NCBI GenBank assembly: GCA_015680905.1
Contig: CM027381.1
Span: forward strand, 83,415,501-83,479,500
Direction: 5' to 3'
Length of the DNA stretch: 64,000 nt
DNA from: Coptis chinensis
Lineage: Eukaryota > Streptophyta > Magnoliopsida > Ranunculales > Ranunculaceae
Below the pieces are notes generated by a model. The model was not told the origin of the DNA. It ran no database searches and saw nothing but the letters and a program-made list of their open reading frames with translations. Below are positions 23,490 through 35,200 of this stretch, piece after piece. Position 1 is the stretch's first letter. Every line of letters begins with the position of its first letter. The translations under genes were made by a program, and so were the position numbers.

Positions 23490-24950
23490 TTTACACATTT
23501 CTTCTTGATGATGATCCTGTGACGTATAATGAGGCAATCAGTTCTCGAGATGCACCTTTTTGGAAGGATGCTATACACTCAGAGCTAGATTCGATTATAG
23601 CTAATCACACATGGGAGATAGTTGATCTACCTCCGGGCTTAAACCTATATCGTTACAAGTGGATCTTCAAAAGAAATTGAAACTAGATGGTTCCATTGAG
23701 AAATACAAGGCTAGACTTGTAGTCAAGGGGTTCTCCCGAAGAAAAAGGCATTGACTATTTTGATACTTATGCTCCCGTAACTAGGATTTCTTCTATAAGA
23801 GTTCTAATGGCTCTAGCTGCTATTCATAATTTATTTATTCATCAAATGGATGTAAAAACTGCATTTTTGAATGGTGATCTTGATGAAGAAATATATATGA
23901 TGCATTCTCGAGGGTACGATAGTACCGGGAATGAGCATAAAGTATGCAAGTTAGTTAAGTCTTTATATGGGTTGAAACAAAGCCAAAACAATGGCATGAA
24001 AAGTTTGACAGTGTCATGATGTCTAATGGATATCACATAAATGATGTTGATAAATGTATTTACTTTAAATCTTTTGATGTGAATACATATGTGATTATCT
24101 GTCTATATGTGGATGACATGTTAATCATGAGTCCTAACCTTGATGTTGTGAGAAACACCAAGATGTTTTATCCTCCCAATTTGAAATGAAGGATTTGGGA
24201 GAAGGCGATGTGATTCTTGGAATCAAAATTATCGAAAACGATGATGGCTATATGCTTTCACAAGAGCATTATGTTGAGAAGTTTTGAAGAAGTTTAACTT
24301 TTATGATAGTAAGCACATTATGGACACCTTATGAGGCAAATAGTGAACTTCAGAAAATGCTCAACATGGTGTACTTCGATCTAGATATGCCCAAATTATT
24401 GGAAGTCTCATGTACTTGATGAATTGCACTAGACGACATTGCTTATGCAGTTAGCAGGCTAAGCAGATACACTCATTGTCCTAGTGAGGAACATTGGAGT
24501 GCGTTAGAGAGATTAGCCAAGTACTTGAGAGGAACAATGAATTACGGCATAAGGTTTAGACAAACTCCACCTGTGATAGAGGGTTATTGTGATGCAAAAA
24601 CTGGATATCGATTCTCATGATATCAAGTCCACTAGTGGTTATGTTTTCACCCTAGGTGGAGGGCGTCGCTTGGAAATCTTCTAAGCAGACCTTGATAGCT
24701 CGTTCAACCATGGAGTCCGAGCTTATTGCTTTAGATAAAGCAAGTGCTGAGGCTGAGTGGCTTAGAAACCTCTTGGCAGATCTTCCTATTGGTACAAAAC
24801 CGCCTCCAAATTGCACCTATGCATTGTATTTGTCGGTATGATAGCAAAGGCAAAAGCAAATTGTATAATGGGAAAAGCGGGCATATTAAATGCGAGAGAC
24901 TACGATCTATAAAAGCATTTCTTTGGAATCTGGAGTTGTGGCTCTAGATT
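23490..24950 (+). pseudogene. Copia reverse transcriptase and RNase H
   Basis: RT begins with TYNEAISSRDAPFWKDAIHS, followed by YKWIFK, KARLVVKGFS, FIHQMDVKTAFLNGDLDEEI and the catalytic YVDDMLI at about 24105. RNase H features include [14 protein letters not shown] near 24620, [19 protein letters not shown] and [12 protein letters not shown]. The tract is interrupted by at least six stops or shifts (for example near 23680, 23750, 24019, 24290 and 24440). Confidence 0.87.
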
Positions 24951-25653
24951 ATGTGAGGTCGAGTTAAATTTGGCGATCCTCCGACAAAGCCACTTTAACA
25001 GGGGGAGACAAGTGGTTGATCACGTCGAGGGGGATGGGACTTTTGCCTTAGATAGGGCTTACGACGACGGCAACCCCACCTATGTGATTGGAGATCCCAT
25101 GAAGTAGGTTCAAAGGGAAAAACAAGTCACCTAGTAAATCTCGGTATGCTATTGTCTTTATTTGAGACGTCCCACCCTATGACTAGATAGCATTATTGTA
25201 TACTTTGTATAACTTGAATAGCAATGAGAAAAAGGATGAGTTATTTTACTCTTAATGGAATCCATAGTCCATTATTTTTATGAGATAGTGTATTTTTATT
25301 CTGCTATGTACACTTGATGGATATCCACCCTACGTGAATGTAGAACTGGTCGGTTCTTATGGGTATTCGTGGCAAATACTCTAGAGCATTCACTTAACAC
25401 AGGTAGCGCAAGGGCCAAAAAGCGCAACACCGCAGAACAGGCATATAATGAAGGAGCAATGTGGGTGCATGTCCTCTATTTTACTACAAGGGAATGTTGG
25501 TTCAAAGATTTTTTAATCCACCACTTTCACGTATTATAAGACATGTTACCCTATGGTAGTTCAAGCCCCGAAAAGCACCGATATCTTATGCATTGTTTTT
25601 TCGATTCTCTCTGGCATTTTGTTAACCCATTTCTTTTGTAATATCCTATTCCA

Positions 25654-25693
25654 AAATAGTGGGGGACTATAAGTATTTTGAAATAGTGGGGGA
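25654..25693 (+). other. Duplicated polypurine tract before the copia right LTR
   Basis: AAATAGTGGGGGA occurs at 25654-25666 and again at 25681-25693, the second abutting the LTR. Only the second sits where plus-strand priming must happen. Confidence 0.7.
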
Positions 25694-25694
25694 T

Positions 25695-26526
25695 TGTTGG
25701 AATCTTCATGTGTATTTCAAATACTTGTGTGTTGTTTAGTCCCACATTGGTGAACCACCACTAGGTAGTGAGGTATTTGAGGTGAACCTCTAGCATAAGG
25801 GCGTGCCCTTAGGGTACAAATGCTTTTGTGTTAGGAGGGAGGACTCACCCAAAGCCACACATCCTTGCCCCACCCATACCCGAACCGAGCCGAATGGGTA
25901 ATGGTGGCGTGGGCTTGGGCTGGTTGTCTAGTGGGTAGTGGTTTACCTATTCCCTAAACTGGTTTTTTTTTAGTGTTGCAGCAAGTTTCGGTTTGCTAGA
26001 GTTCTACTCCAAGTTGGTTTTGTGAAACCGACTTTGTGAGGTTTCCTTCTCCCATCTGGTAACCGGATCACCTCTATATAAACACTGCTGTGTCTATAGA
26101 GGGTATTGATCCGCAACGTAGAGAGAGAGGGGCCGCAGAGAGATAGAACTTCGTGTCTTTTTCGCTGCTATATCGACTAAGATAGAAGTCGTGCAAGCTG
26201 CTGCTACTACAGAACTCGTGCAGACTATCCCTTCATCTCACCATACCCGAATCAGAGAAACAGATAAGTCTATCATTGCTTTCTTTATTCTCTTCTTCCT
26301 GTCAGCCGCCAGAGAGAGTTATATTGCTGTTCTAGAGGGTAGTCTATTCTAGTGCAAAGTTAGACTGCTGTTAACCATTGAATCCTGTGAGGAAGACGCC
26401 ACTGTTGCCTTTCTGCACCATTGGAAGGGGCGAAATCTTTCCTTAAGGACAGCCTAATCCGCGCCTTGGTTATTACCTGTTATTCTGTCCTTGTCTTCTA
26501 TTGTTTTCTTTTATCTGCATACAACA
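25695..26526 (+). repeat. Copia right (3') LTR
   Basis: 832 bp. It begins TGTTGGAATC and ends ATACAACA, followed by the target duplication CTAAT. Confidence 0.93.
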
Positions 26527-26531
26527 CTAAT

Positions 26532-26919
26532 TCCCTCTTTTTTTCAACTCTCTCTCTCCGCAGCTCAAAAATAGCAGGGTTTTACATCTTGTCCATCTAA
26601 AGAGAGTAACATAGTCATGGCTTTGATTTTGCATGCTGGAAGCACGAACAAAAATGCTTATAAAGCATTGATTGCTGCAGAGTATAGTGGTGTTGATGTT
26701 AAGCTAGTTGAGGATTTTCAAATGGGTGTAATGAATAAGTCCCCTGGGTTTGTCAAAATGAACCCAATTGGGAAGGTTCCAGTACTGGAAACTCCTGATG
26801 GTCCTTTATTCGAGAGTAATGCCATTGCATGCTATGTTGTTCGTCTGAAGGAGAACAATCCGCTTTTGGGATCATCCTTGATTGAATATGGTCGTGTTGA
26901 ACAGTGGATTGTATTGTGA
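26532..26919 (+). pseudogene. eEF1B-gamma fragment, leader and GST N-terminal part, plus strand
   Basis: The ATG at 26617 starts MALILHAGSTNKNAYKALIA, followed by KVPVLETPDGPLFESNAIAC and EYGRVEQWI. This is the N-terminal thioredoxin-fold part of the GST domain of eEF1B-gamma. The coding match ends at CAGTGGATT (about 26917), where host genes may have an intron (gtattg follows). The 85 bases before the ATG contain a polypyrimidine tract and CTCTCCGCAG, an apparent intron acceptor, so genomic rather than processed DNA was captured. The next exon is absent. The remaining GST half is on the opposite strand at 19900-20213. Confidence 0.88.
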
Positions 26920-27974
26920 CGGGAATATTTGACCTTCAATTCTACATTTTAGAATAGCTATTTGACAGAGTGAATAGAATTCTAGTTGGGAGGTTACGGT
27001 GCCAAGAACTTGTGATGGAAGCTTACTATAGTGCATATGTGCATAGTGTACCCATGCTAGCAATAATATTAGAAAGCTCCATTGGTACTAGCAGATTCAG
27101 AAGCTACTTGACATATCATTCTCTAATTACAGAGGTTTGATCATCTTTTGCTTAACAGAACAATAGTTGCAAGTTTTGTATAGAATGACATTGACTATGT
27201 CTTAAAAAATTTGTGGTTCTAGTCACATCAGCTTATTCTCAACTGAAGTGACAATTTTATTCTGCCATTATTCGGAGAATATTAGATGGAGATAGAAGGT
27301 TTTCCATGCTCTCATAGGTTTTAGTTTTTCAGGACAGAAAAATCAAATCAAGGGACAATTAGTGGAAACTCTACCATCTGAAATCTGGATGAAAATATTA
27401 GAAATGGGAATGTCCTACTCACATACGGCCATCAACAAATCCAGTTGTATATCTTTAGCTTTGTTATGTAAGTACTACGTGATTGATTGATTGTTGCCAA
27501 AGCAAGGGTAATACAAAAAAATGGAGGCGAACTTATGACTGAAGATTAGGGACTTAGTAGGGATATTGTTTCCAACCCAGTGATATTAGCTTATGACTGA
27601 AGATTTTTCATTTTTCATTTTGAGATTTTTGAATAACAGAATAACCTCTTTCTGGTTTCAAGGTAACAAATTAAGGTGAACTGTCCATTAAATTTCGACG
27701 AGAACCAACAAAAAAAAAAAAAATCTCTCCTGTTGTTGATATTGTTTGAGAGATTGATATGAATAAGCCAATTATCTGGATATTCCACTGATCATGTATT
27801 TAAAAAGTCTAAGACGTCATTTAGCGTATATCCAATTGAACGTAGGCCAAAAATGGAATCTTATCACTTATTTGTTTGAATCAGTAAATAAAATACGTAA
27901 TGCTCATATAACTTTTATAATTGACTCAAGCATAAACATTGAAATGTTAACCTGTTTATGGCGTTAATTGTATA
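26920..27974. other. Unassigned part of element B, no gene
   Basis: No coding potential or known repeat recognised. The first bases may be captured eEF1B-gamma intron. Confidence 0.45.
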
Positions 27975-27975
27975 T

Positions 27976-28391
27976 CTTTGGGTATCATAGACCAAATTTC
28001 ATGGCTTGAATGTATACAGTCTGTTACTGCATTACTTATTCCATGATATGAATGTATAAAGTTTGGTATTGTAATCTCAAACTTCATGACTTTGAATGTA
28101 CATAATTTGGTATTGTGAACACAAATTCCATGTCTTGGAATGCACAGAGTTTGGTATTGCGAACGCAAACTCCATGACTTTGAATGCACAAAGTTTGGTA
28201 TTGCAAACGCAAAATCCATGTCTTGGAATGCACAGAGTTTGGTATTGCGAACGCAAACTCTGTGACTTTGAATGCACAGAGTTTGGTATTGCAAACGCAA
28301 ACTCCATGTCTTGGAATGCACAGAATTTGGTATCGCGAACGCAAACTCCATGACTTTGAATGCACAGAGTTTGGTATTGCAAACGCAAATT
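27976..28391. repeat. 44-bp tandem repeat with an alternating (88-bp) pattern
   Basis: Starting at 28062, units of exactly 44 bp begin TTTGGTATTGC. Odd units carry ATGACTTTGAATG and even units ATGTCTTGGAATG, so the true period is an 88-bp dimer. About seven and a half good units are followed by AATTCTG at 28391. Two decayed units precede them (27976-28061). Because 44 is not a multiple of three, the array reads open in several minus-strand frames, which explains the long overlapping ORFs there. Confidence 0.9.
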
Positions 28392-28589
28392 CTGATAATA
28401 ACAAAAATAGTAATAATATATACCCCGAAGTGTAAGCGGTGATTGAAATAAATGCTAACAAATGAACTTTTATTAATCATTGATATGTTGAGCAAACATG
28501 AAAAGATGTACGATGTCATTTTCCAATGAACCATGAAAACTAGAAAACGAAACAATTAATTTATTGATATGGTAAGTACCAAACAAAAC

Positions 28590-29994
28590 CTAACGATAAA
28601 AACGCCTAAGATGGAGTGCATTCCATGGTTTTGGGAAAAGTGTTCCCGAAATGGTGCGAAGGAAATATGATCCTTTCGAGGCAGGATGATCAACCACAAA
28701 CGGTCCTTCCCAATTTTCACATAGCTTCCCCATGTCAATGATTTTAGGTTTTCTGCATAACACCCAATCTCCTTCCTGGAAAACTTTTAGGCAAAGTTTC
28801 TTGTCATACTGTCTTTTCATTGAAGCCTGGTAGTGGAGTAGACGAGCTATACTTTCTTCGCGAATTTCATCTAAATTGGCTTTAGAGTGAGCCACCATTT
28901 CGTCATTACAACTAGCTTTAATTGCCGCGGTGCGAGTCTTTTCAGCAAATATTTCAGTAGGTAAGACTGCGTCCGCACCATAAGCCAAGTTAAATGGGGA
29001 CAAACCGGTTGAGCGTTTTGGAGTGGTTCTGTATGCCCAAAGCACGGCTGGTAGTTCTCTTGTCCATTTCCCTTTTAGCTTGTTCTAGGCGGCGTTTAAG
29101 GATAGCTAGGATAGACTTGTTTGTTGCTTCAGCTTGTCCGTTAGCTTGAGGGTGATATGGAGCAGAAAAATTATGCTGGATATGGAGATTGGCACAGAAA
29201 TTGTGTATTTCGGTTGCATCGAATTGCTTGCCATTATCAGATATTAACTCAGCAGGGATGCCAAAACGACAAACTATATCTTTCCACAAAAATCGCTTGA
29301 CATCGGAAGCTTGAATATGCACTAAAGGTTGTACTTCCACCCACTTAGTAAAGTAATCTGTAGCAACCAACAAGAAACGCACATTTCCTGGAGCTCTAGG
29401 AAAAGGGCCGATGATGTCTAAACCCCACTTTGCAAATGGCCATGGAGAAAAAATTGAATGTAATTCTGTGGCAGGTAGGACGCCTATATTGTAGTGTTTC
29501 TGACAAGGAATGCATGTCTGAGAAATATGTTTGGCATCTAGCTGCATATGAGGCCACCAATATCCCTGTGTCATTGCTTTATGAGCTAAATTTCGACCAG
29601 CGGCGTGATTGCCACAAATGCCTGCATGAATTTCTTGCAACACAAGTAGACTTTCGGTTTTGGTGAGGCATCTGAGCATGGGAGACAAGGGATGTCCTTT
29701 TCTGTACAATTATAGAACACCATTTGACGAAGATACTATTACAAATTTCCAAGCGTCTCGCTTGACTGTTTCAGCGAGTTTGGGGTTTGAAGGGATGATA
29801 TCGTTGCTCAGAAAGGTAATTAATGGGGTTCGCCAGTCTTCAGTTGGTGCTTCTAACATAGGTAGATTAAAGACGTGTGGCTCCTTTGTTGATTTGTCGA
29901 CATTCTGGTCACCTTGAACAATTTCTGTATCGTTTCCTTCAGTACATATTCCTCCATCTGGCAGGGAGTCAATGTTTACTTTGTTAGGCAACAA
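28590..29994 (-). pseudogene. Element B integrase
   Basis: The zinc finger includes HAGICGNHAAGRNLAHKA and TCIPCQKH (HHCC). The catalytic core follows: GLDIIGPFPRAPGN, LISDNGKQFDATE and YHPQANGQAEATNKSIL (D, D, E). The C-terminal part (29045-28590) starts WAYRTTPKRSTGLSPFNLAY and ends in a GPF-type segment (ENWEGPFVV) and LRRFYR. The two halves are in different frames, with a shift near 29050. The first part (29994-29710) is the RNase H-integrase linker, separated by a stop. Confidence 0.87.
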
Positions 29995-30172
29995 AACGTC
30001 ATCATTGTCATACTTTCTTTTTTTGTGTTCACAACATGAATACTTGAAGGTGATGGCTCAAAAGAAGCGAAAAAAAATAGCAGCGTTAATGTATATGTCG
30101 ATTGAACTGCTCAACCGACAAAGTAATACTTGGGGTCTTCTTTGGAAGTCAATCTTGGCGTTTCTTGGTTCA

Positions 30173-31200
30173 TCAATAGCAAAATGCTGAGAGATATGCT
30201 AAGGCGTTTGCATGTCTTATGTCGTTTCGAGGTCTTTGAATGATTGAAATGTCATCAAATTGACGAGCAAGCCTATGGATTAAGTCTAGATATGCTGCCA
30301 TCTTATCATCTCGTGCTTCAAAAGAGCCTTCAAATTGACTTGCTACTAATCGAGAGTCTGTAAAAACTTGAAGCTTTCGAACGTTAAATTCTAAAGCGGT
30401 ACGCATGGCATAAAGGACTGCTTCATATTCTGCTACATTGTTAGATGCTTTGAAACCTAAACGAACTGACCGCTCAATTACTGAATCATCAGGATTAATA
30501 AAAATACACCCGAGCTCGGATCCAAACTTGTTATGTGAACCGTCTGTGTAGACTATCCAGACGTCTGAAGACGGGGTAATAGATGTGGATGATACCTGCT
30601 TGCCCCCAATTGTTGTTTCATCAACGGATGGGATTTCGTCTTGATTATTTTCAGGGACCATATCATCGATTAGAAAATCCGACATCAAAGATGCAAGAAC
30701 ATGACCTTTTTCCGAAGTGCGCAGTTCGAAAGTAATGTTATATGCACTTAAGTAACTTTCCCATTCAGCCAGTCTACTCGACTCTTGTGCGTTATGGAGC
30801 ACTTTGTGAATAGGGTACTCAGTATATACCTTGACCAATCGTCCTTGAAAGTACGGCTTAAGGCATCTTGCAGAGTGAACCAAAGCGAGAGCAATTTTCT
30901 CAATTCTTGAATATCTAGTTTCCGCCCCGTTAGAGTTTTGCTAATGAAAAAAATTGGGCCCCCATCTTAGCCATCAACAAATAAAAGCGGCACTTACGCC
31001 GTTAATGCGTGGCGACCAAAGTAAATTCCCTCTGAGGTTCCCACAGCAGAATGGACTAGTCGAATGGGAGGTGAAACCAGATATTTTTAATTGGTCGAAA
31101 AGGCATTTTCACACTCATCATTCCATCTTCTTGAAGTCTTTTAACGTCACGAAAGAAAGGGCGACATTTATCGAGAATATTTGGAGATGAAGCGATTTAT
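30173..31200 (-). pseudogene. Element B RNase H plus archaeal-type RNase H
   Basis: The C-terminal part of the usual gypsy RNase H is seen as ALVHSARCLKPYF-like sequence, VKVYTEYPIHKVLHN and SRLAEWESYLSAYNITFE (about 30900-30720; the earlier part is frameshifted). A second domain follows with VYTDGSHNKFGSELGCIFIN, SNNVAEYEAVLYAMRTALE, LQVFTDSRLVASQFEG and the closing RPRNDIRHANALA. D-E-D residues are present. The tandem of two RNase H domains is the signature of Tat-lineage elements. Confidence 0.85.
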
Positions 31201-31239
31201 TCTTTTTGCCGGCCCGTGAGTTGTTGTATCTCCTTCTTT

Positions 31240-32098
31240 TTGTTTGGTGATAGCATATCGAGGATTGCTCGATTTGTTCGGGTTTGCTTCAATGCCTCTG
31301 CGAGTCATCAAGTAACCCAAAGAACTTCCTTGAGATCAAGCCAAAAGAGCATTTTGAAGGATTGAGCATATTAAACTTTTCCACTCTTGTGAATACTTCT
31401 TGTAAATCTACCGGATGATCACTTCTTGATTTTGGATTTAACAACCATGTCGTCAATGTATGCTTCCATAATCTTGCCTAGCATGTCTCCAAATATAGTA
31501 TTGATCATTTCTTTGTCAAAATGGCGCCCGACATTCTTCAACCCGAAGGCATCACTTGATAGCAAAAATACCTTGATCGGTTATGAATGATGTTAATTCG
31601 ATCTTCACCGCATAACGGGATCGGTAGTATCCCTCAAGAAAGCGTCCATAAATGATAAGCGTGGAAATCCAGATATGGCATCAACAAGTTCTGATATCCG
31701 CAGAAGAGGGAATGGATGTATAGGGCATGCTTTGTTAAGATTGGTAAAGTCGATGCATACTCTCATCTTGCCATTCTTCTTCGGCACTGCTACCAGGTTG
31801 GACAACCATCTAGGGTATGAAACTGGGCGAATAAAATTGACAGAGAGTAAACGATCAATCTCTTCTTTAACCTTTAGCTTTCTATCAGGAGCCATACGTC
31901 TGGGCTTTTGTTGTACAGGCTTAACACTTGTATCAATGTCAAGCTTATGACAGGCAACATTTGGGTGTATACCTGGCATTTGCTCCAAAGACCAAGCAAA
32001 AATGCTCTTGTTCTTTCTGAGTAGAGTAACCATCTCCCTTTGTTCATTTTCTGATAGCTTGGATGATATGAAGGTTGTTTCTTTGCTAGATTATCCAA
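31240..32098 (-). pseudogene. Element B reverse transcriptase
   Basis: The clean part (32033-31605) has HKLDIDTSVKPVQQKPRRM, IRPVSYPRWLSNLVAVPKKN, GKMRVCIDFTNLNKACP and PFPLLRI. Downstream the frame is broken, but the catalytic core AYIDDMVV is readable near 31470-31440, then FNMLNPSKCSFG. Reverse transcriptase copies element RNA into DNA. Multiple shifts between 31240 and 31600 kill it. Confidence 0.86.
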
Positions 32099-32609
32099 TT
32101 TGAACTTCTAAGAGGCGGTCTATAGTCGGTGGTCCTTCACTTGATGATATGGTGGAACAGTTTATTTGTGGTGCGGATTGTGCTTGAATGACCTCTTGTG
32201 AATTGCTTAAAATTGTGTTTCCATGCATATCAGATTGACGGTAATCATCTAATATTCTTTCATGACAACGACTAGAAGCCATCTGATCTCCTCGTATTTT
32301 GCAAATTTTGTCTAGAGATGGAAATTTCACTGCTTGGTGGAGGGTAGAGACAACAACACCCATACAGTGGAGCCAATCCCTACCTAAAATTACATTGTAA
32401 GAAGATTTGCAGTTCATTAAAAGAAAATCAATGTTGACCGCCTTATCCATGAGTTTGACTGGTAAAGAAACTCTTCCGACCGGAGTTGCTGTTGTTCCAT
32501 CAAAACCGATTATTGGGTTGTTATCTGTGACAATCAAATTTTCTGAAAGTTTCATGTCATTATAACAACCTGCAAAAATTACACTAGCAGAACTTCCAGT
32601 GTCTATCAT
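32091..32609 (-). pseudogene. Element B aspartic protease
   Basis: The frame starts MIDTGSSASVIFAG, with an intact DTG active site. VNIDFLLMNCKSSYNVILGR and DWLHCMGVVVSTLHQAVKFP follow, the conserved flap and ILGRDWL region of Tat-like elements. Of the element's domains this is the best preserved, but it lacks an uninterrupted link to gag and RT. Confidence 0.85.
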
Positions 32610-32624
32610 GACACGCTGTACTCG

Positions 32625-35020
32625 TCATAGACCAATGTAAGCTGTGATAACGACGGCATTGTAATGAGGGTGATGGATGCCAATTAGGTCTCTATCAGTA
32701 AAACATAGTGGGCTTGGTTCGATGGTTTCTATGCGAGTTCCTTCAATAAAATCAAAGCTATTAATGTGATATAACTCACGTAAAAATCCTAACTTTTCTC
32801 TGTGCTCACATTTTTGTTTTGTGCATGACACATCATTGATTCTGGTGTGACCAGCTTTGATGACGTTGTAACTTGAGATTGACAAATTCTGTTTAGCACT
32901 TTTAGTGCTTAAGAATTCCTCTAGCTGTCCCTTCTCTACTAGCTTTTGTATCTTACCTCGTAAGGATCTGCATTGTTCAGTTTCGTGACCAAAGTCATTG
33001 TGGAAAAGACACCATAGATTTTTATCATGCGTAGACTTTGTACCTTCGGGTAAAGGCATTGGAGGGAAAAGCAGTTTGATTGCGACTTTTAATCTTCTCA
33101 TAGATTGAGGCATATTTGGCATTCAGTGGAGTGAGCTTCATCTCTTCTCGAAAATTGTTGGTCTTTTTAAGATCCTGCTTCAGTTGTTGAGTTTACATTG
33201 CGCTTTGCTTCTGCTTGCTTTTGGTATCTGTAGATTCTTTTCCTCTAAAATCTTTGTCCCTTGAAGTTCGTGCTGCCGCATCTATTTCAACATTGATGAA
33301 CTGTAGCGTTCGTGTGAACAAGTCATATTTCGTCTGGGGAGGATCTCTTACCAGTGAGTTATATATTCCGTTAGTATCAAAACGGAGAGCTTCTTTGAAT
33401 GCGTGAATGATCATCATAGCTGGCACATCTGTGACCCCTGCTTGGATTTGGCGAAATCGGACAACGAATTTTGCAAGTGTTTCATCTTTCTGTTGTTTTG
33501 TGTTTAGCAAGATATTGACATCTTTAGGCCGAGTCCAATTATGTTGAAATCGATCCGTGAACTGATATGCTAACTCCTGAAAAGATTCGATAGATCTAGC
33601 TAGAATTTCCGATAGCCATCGCAAAGCTTCCCCTTTTAGGGTTGCCGGAAAAAGTTTGCATAAGAGAGCGTCATCCTTACACCAAATAACTAGCCTGCTT
33701 TTGAACTCCATAACATGGTTGTTTGGATCGCCTTCTGCTTCATCGTCTTTAGGCAACTCGGCTGTTTGAAACCTTCGATGTTCTCGCATTTTGTATCGCC
33801 CGGAAAAAACGTCCACGATGTCTTCATTTTTACTAAAGTCTTTCCAATGTTTTTCCTTTAGATCATTATTATTCATTGCCTTTTTAACGATGTCTTTAAT
33901 CTGCTGTTCAGTATATGTTATTCCTTCATTTGTTTGGCGACGGACGACTTGTGGTTGAACTTCTTGACCTTGTGTCATATGCGCCTGCCCCCAGTTGTTG
34001 CCCATATCTGGAAACCTTGGGTGCTCTGGACTGCGAGACCTATGACGGAAGTTTGAAATGTCTCGGTGCACTGGAGAGTAATCTATATGATGAGTGTTAT
34101 CTCTATGTCGGTCTTCCAGTTGTCTTCTACACCGATTCCTTTCGTTCAAGTCGAGTCTTAGGTCGTGATTCAGATCTTGCCTGAGGTCACAGCTCGATTG
34201 CCCCAAGTGAGTTCTAATGTTGGGTGGTATCATCCGATATGACCGTCGTAATGTGCTGCTATCATGGCTTACGAGGTTTGTATTACCTCGGTAGTATGGC
34301 TGGTGGCTTGTTCGGTGTGAATCAGACTCACTTGGGGAGATACGACGACTAGTATGTGACCTGTGATGTTGTCTATCACGCCTGCTATTATGACCATTGA
34401 CATCAGGAGTCCTCAATCGCCTTAATAAATTGGTTGAAATATGTCATGGCCTGGATTGATTTGGACGATTTTCAGGGACATCATCAGTGGTTCGGAATCT
34501 TTCGCTATTGCTTTGCAAGCGGTGGAATACACTGCGGTTTTCTCCCGATCTTGGGATTCTTGATGGAATAGATGAAGTAGTATCATTGTTGTCTATATGT
34601 ACTTGCTTCCCTTCATTTATTTGCTTCTGCAAGTCCGCATTATGCTCCTTTTCCCTTCTAAGTTTGTTACGCAGAGCTTCCAGAGTCATTTCTTCATCAC
34701 CTGTGTCGTTATCATTTGGATCTGCAACCATATTTGCATCTGCATCTGGATCTGCATCTGGCGAATTAGTATCATTAGGAGGAGAAGATACTGGAGCCTG
34801 TGACCTTGGAAATTTAGATCTGCGCTGTCTTGGTACTGGAAGCAACAAAGGTGGAGCTTGTTGGTTTGATGCAACTTGATCGACACGAACTTCAGCATTT
34901 TGTTGATTGTTTCCCTCTGATGGTTGTGCTCTTGCACTGCTTGTTAAGCTAGAGATCTTGTTATAGTAGCCATTAACAAAGATTGAGAGAGATCGTGGAA
35001 GAGAGAACGTTAACAAGAAC
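32625..35020 (-). pseudogene. Element B gag
   Basis: An N-terminal Ser/Pro/Asp-rich part (about 35020-34444) and a basic Arg/His-rich part precede the retrotransposon gag domain in 34416-33193. The gag domain contains NHVMEFKSRLVIWCKDDALL, CKLFPATLKGEALRWLSEI, FTDRFQHNWTRPKDVNILL and ETLAKFVVRFRQIQA. The zinc-knuckle-like CLFHNDFGHETEQC lies in the 33122-32625 frame. Stops near 34430 and 33150 separate three frames. Gag packages element RNA into particles. Confidence 0.84.
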
Positions 35021-35032
35021 AGACGGCGCCAA
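35017..35032 (-). other. Primer-binding site region of element B
   Basis: The minus strand reads TTGGCGCCGTCTGTTC three bases inside the 5' LTR, the TGGCGCC-type primer site common in plant Ty3/gypsy elements. The exact tRNA was not assigned. Confidence 0.7.
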
Positions 35033-35188
35033 TTATATTTGGGTAGGAATTCACCCGGACACACTATTGAATCTGCAAGGGGAGATGTTGTATAAAGAAT
35101 GAGGCGTTGCCTTAATGGCTGCCCTCATTATCGAATATGTATCCGAGAATCAAGTCTCTAAAAACGTAGTTCTTTGTTAAGTGAAGAG

Positions 35189-35200
35189 TCCTATTTATAG
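35189..35200 (-). promoter_or_regulatory. TATA-like box of the element B 5' LTR
   Basis: CTATAAATAGGA on the minus strand fits a plant TATA box and is placed to drive transcription leftward into gag. A three-fold 29-bp repeat lies about 115 bases upstream of it. Confidence 0.55.

Larger units (their letters stand above)
20219..26526 (+). mobile_element. Ty1/copia retrotransposon, complete, nested in element B
   Basis: LTRs of 837 and 832 bp start TGTTGGAATC and end ATACAACA. The 5-bp target duplication CTAAT is at 20214-20218 and 26527-26531. The plus-strand internal order is gag, protease, integrase, RT, RNase H, the Ty1/copia order with integrase before RT. A polypurine tract precedes the right LTR. 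No standard tRNA-iMet primer site was seen directly after the left LTR (ATCTTAAGGAAAG there). Coding frames are broken many times. Confidence 0.93.

Noticed and set aside
27976-28391. CRISPR-like array
   Set aside because: Repeats are head-to-tail without unique spacers and the DNA is plant nuclear.
27956-28555. Long overlapping minus- and plus-strand ORFs (199, 125, 103, 85 and 83 aa)
   Set aside because: They read through the 44-bp tandem repeat in several frames and consist of repeated AFAIPNSVHSK-type wording; there is no independent sign of coding.
33915-34184. 89-aa plus-strand ORF
   Set aside because: Shadow of the minus-strand gag of element B.
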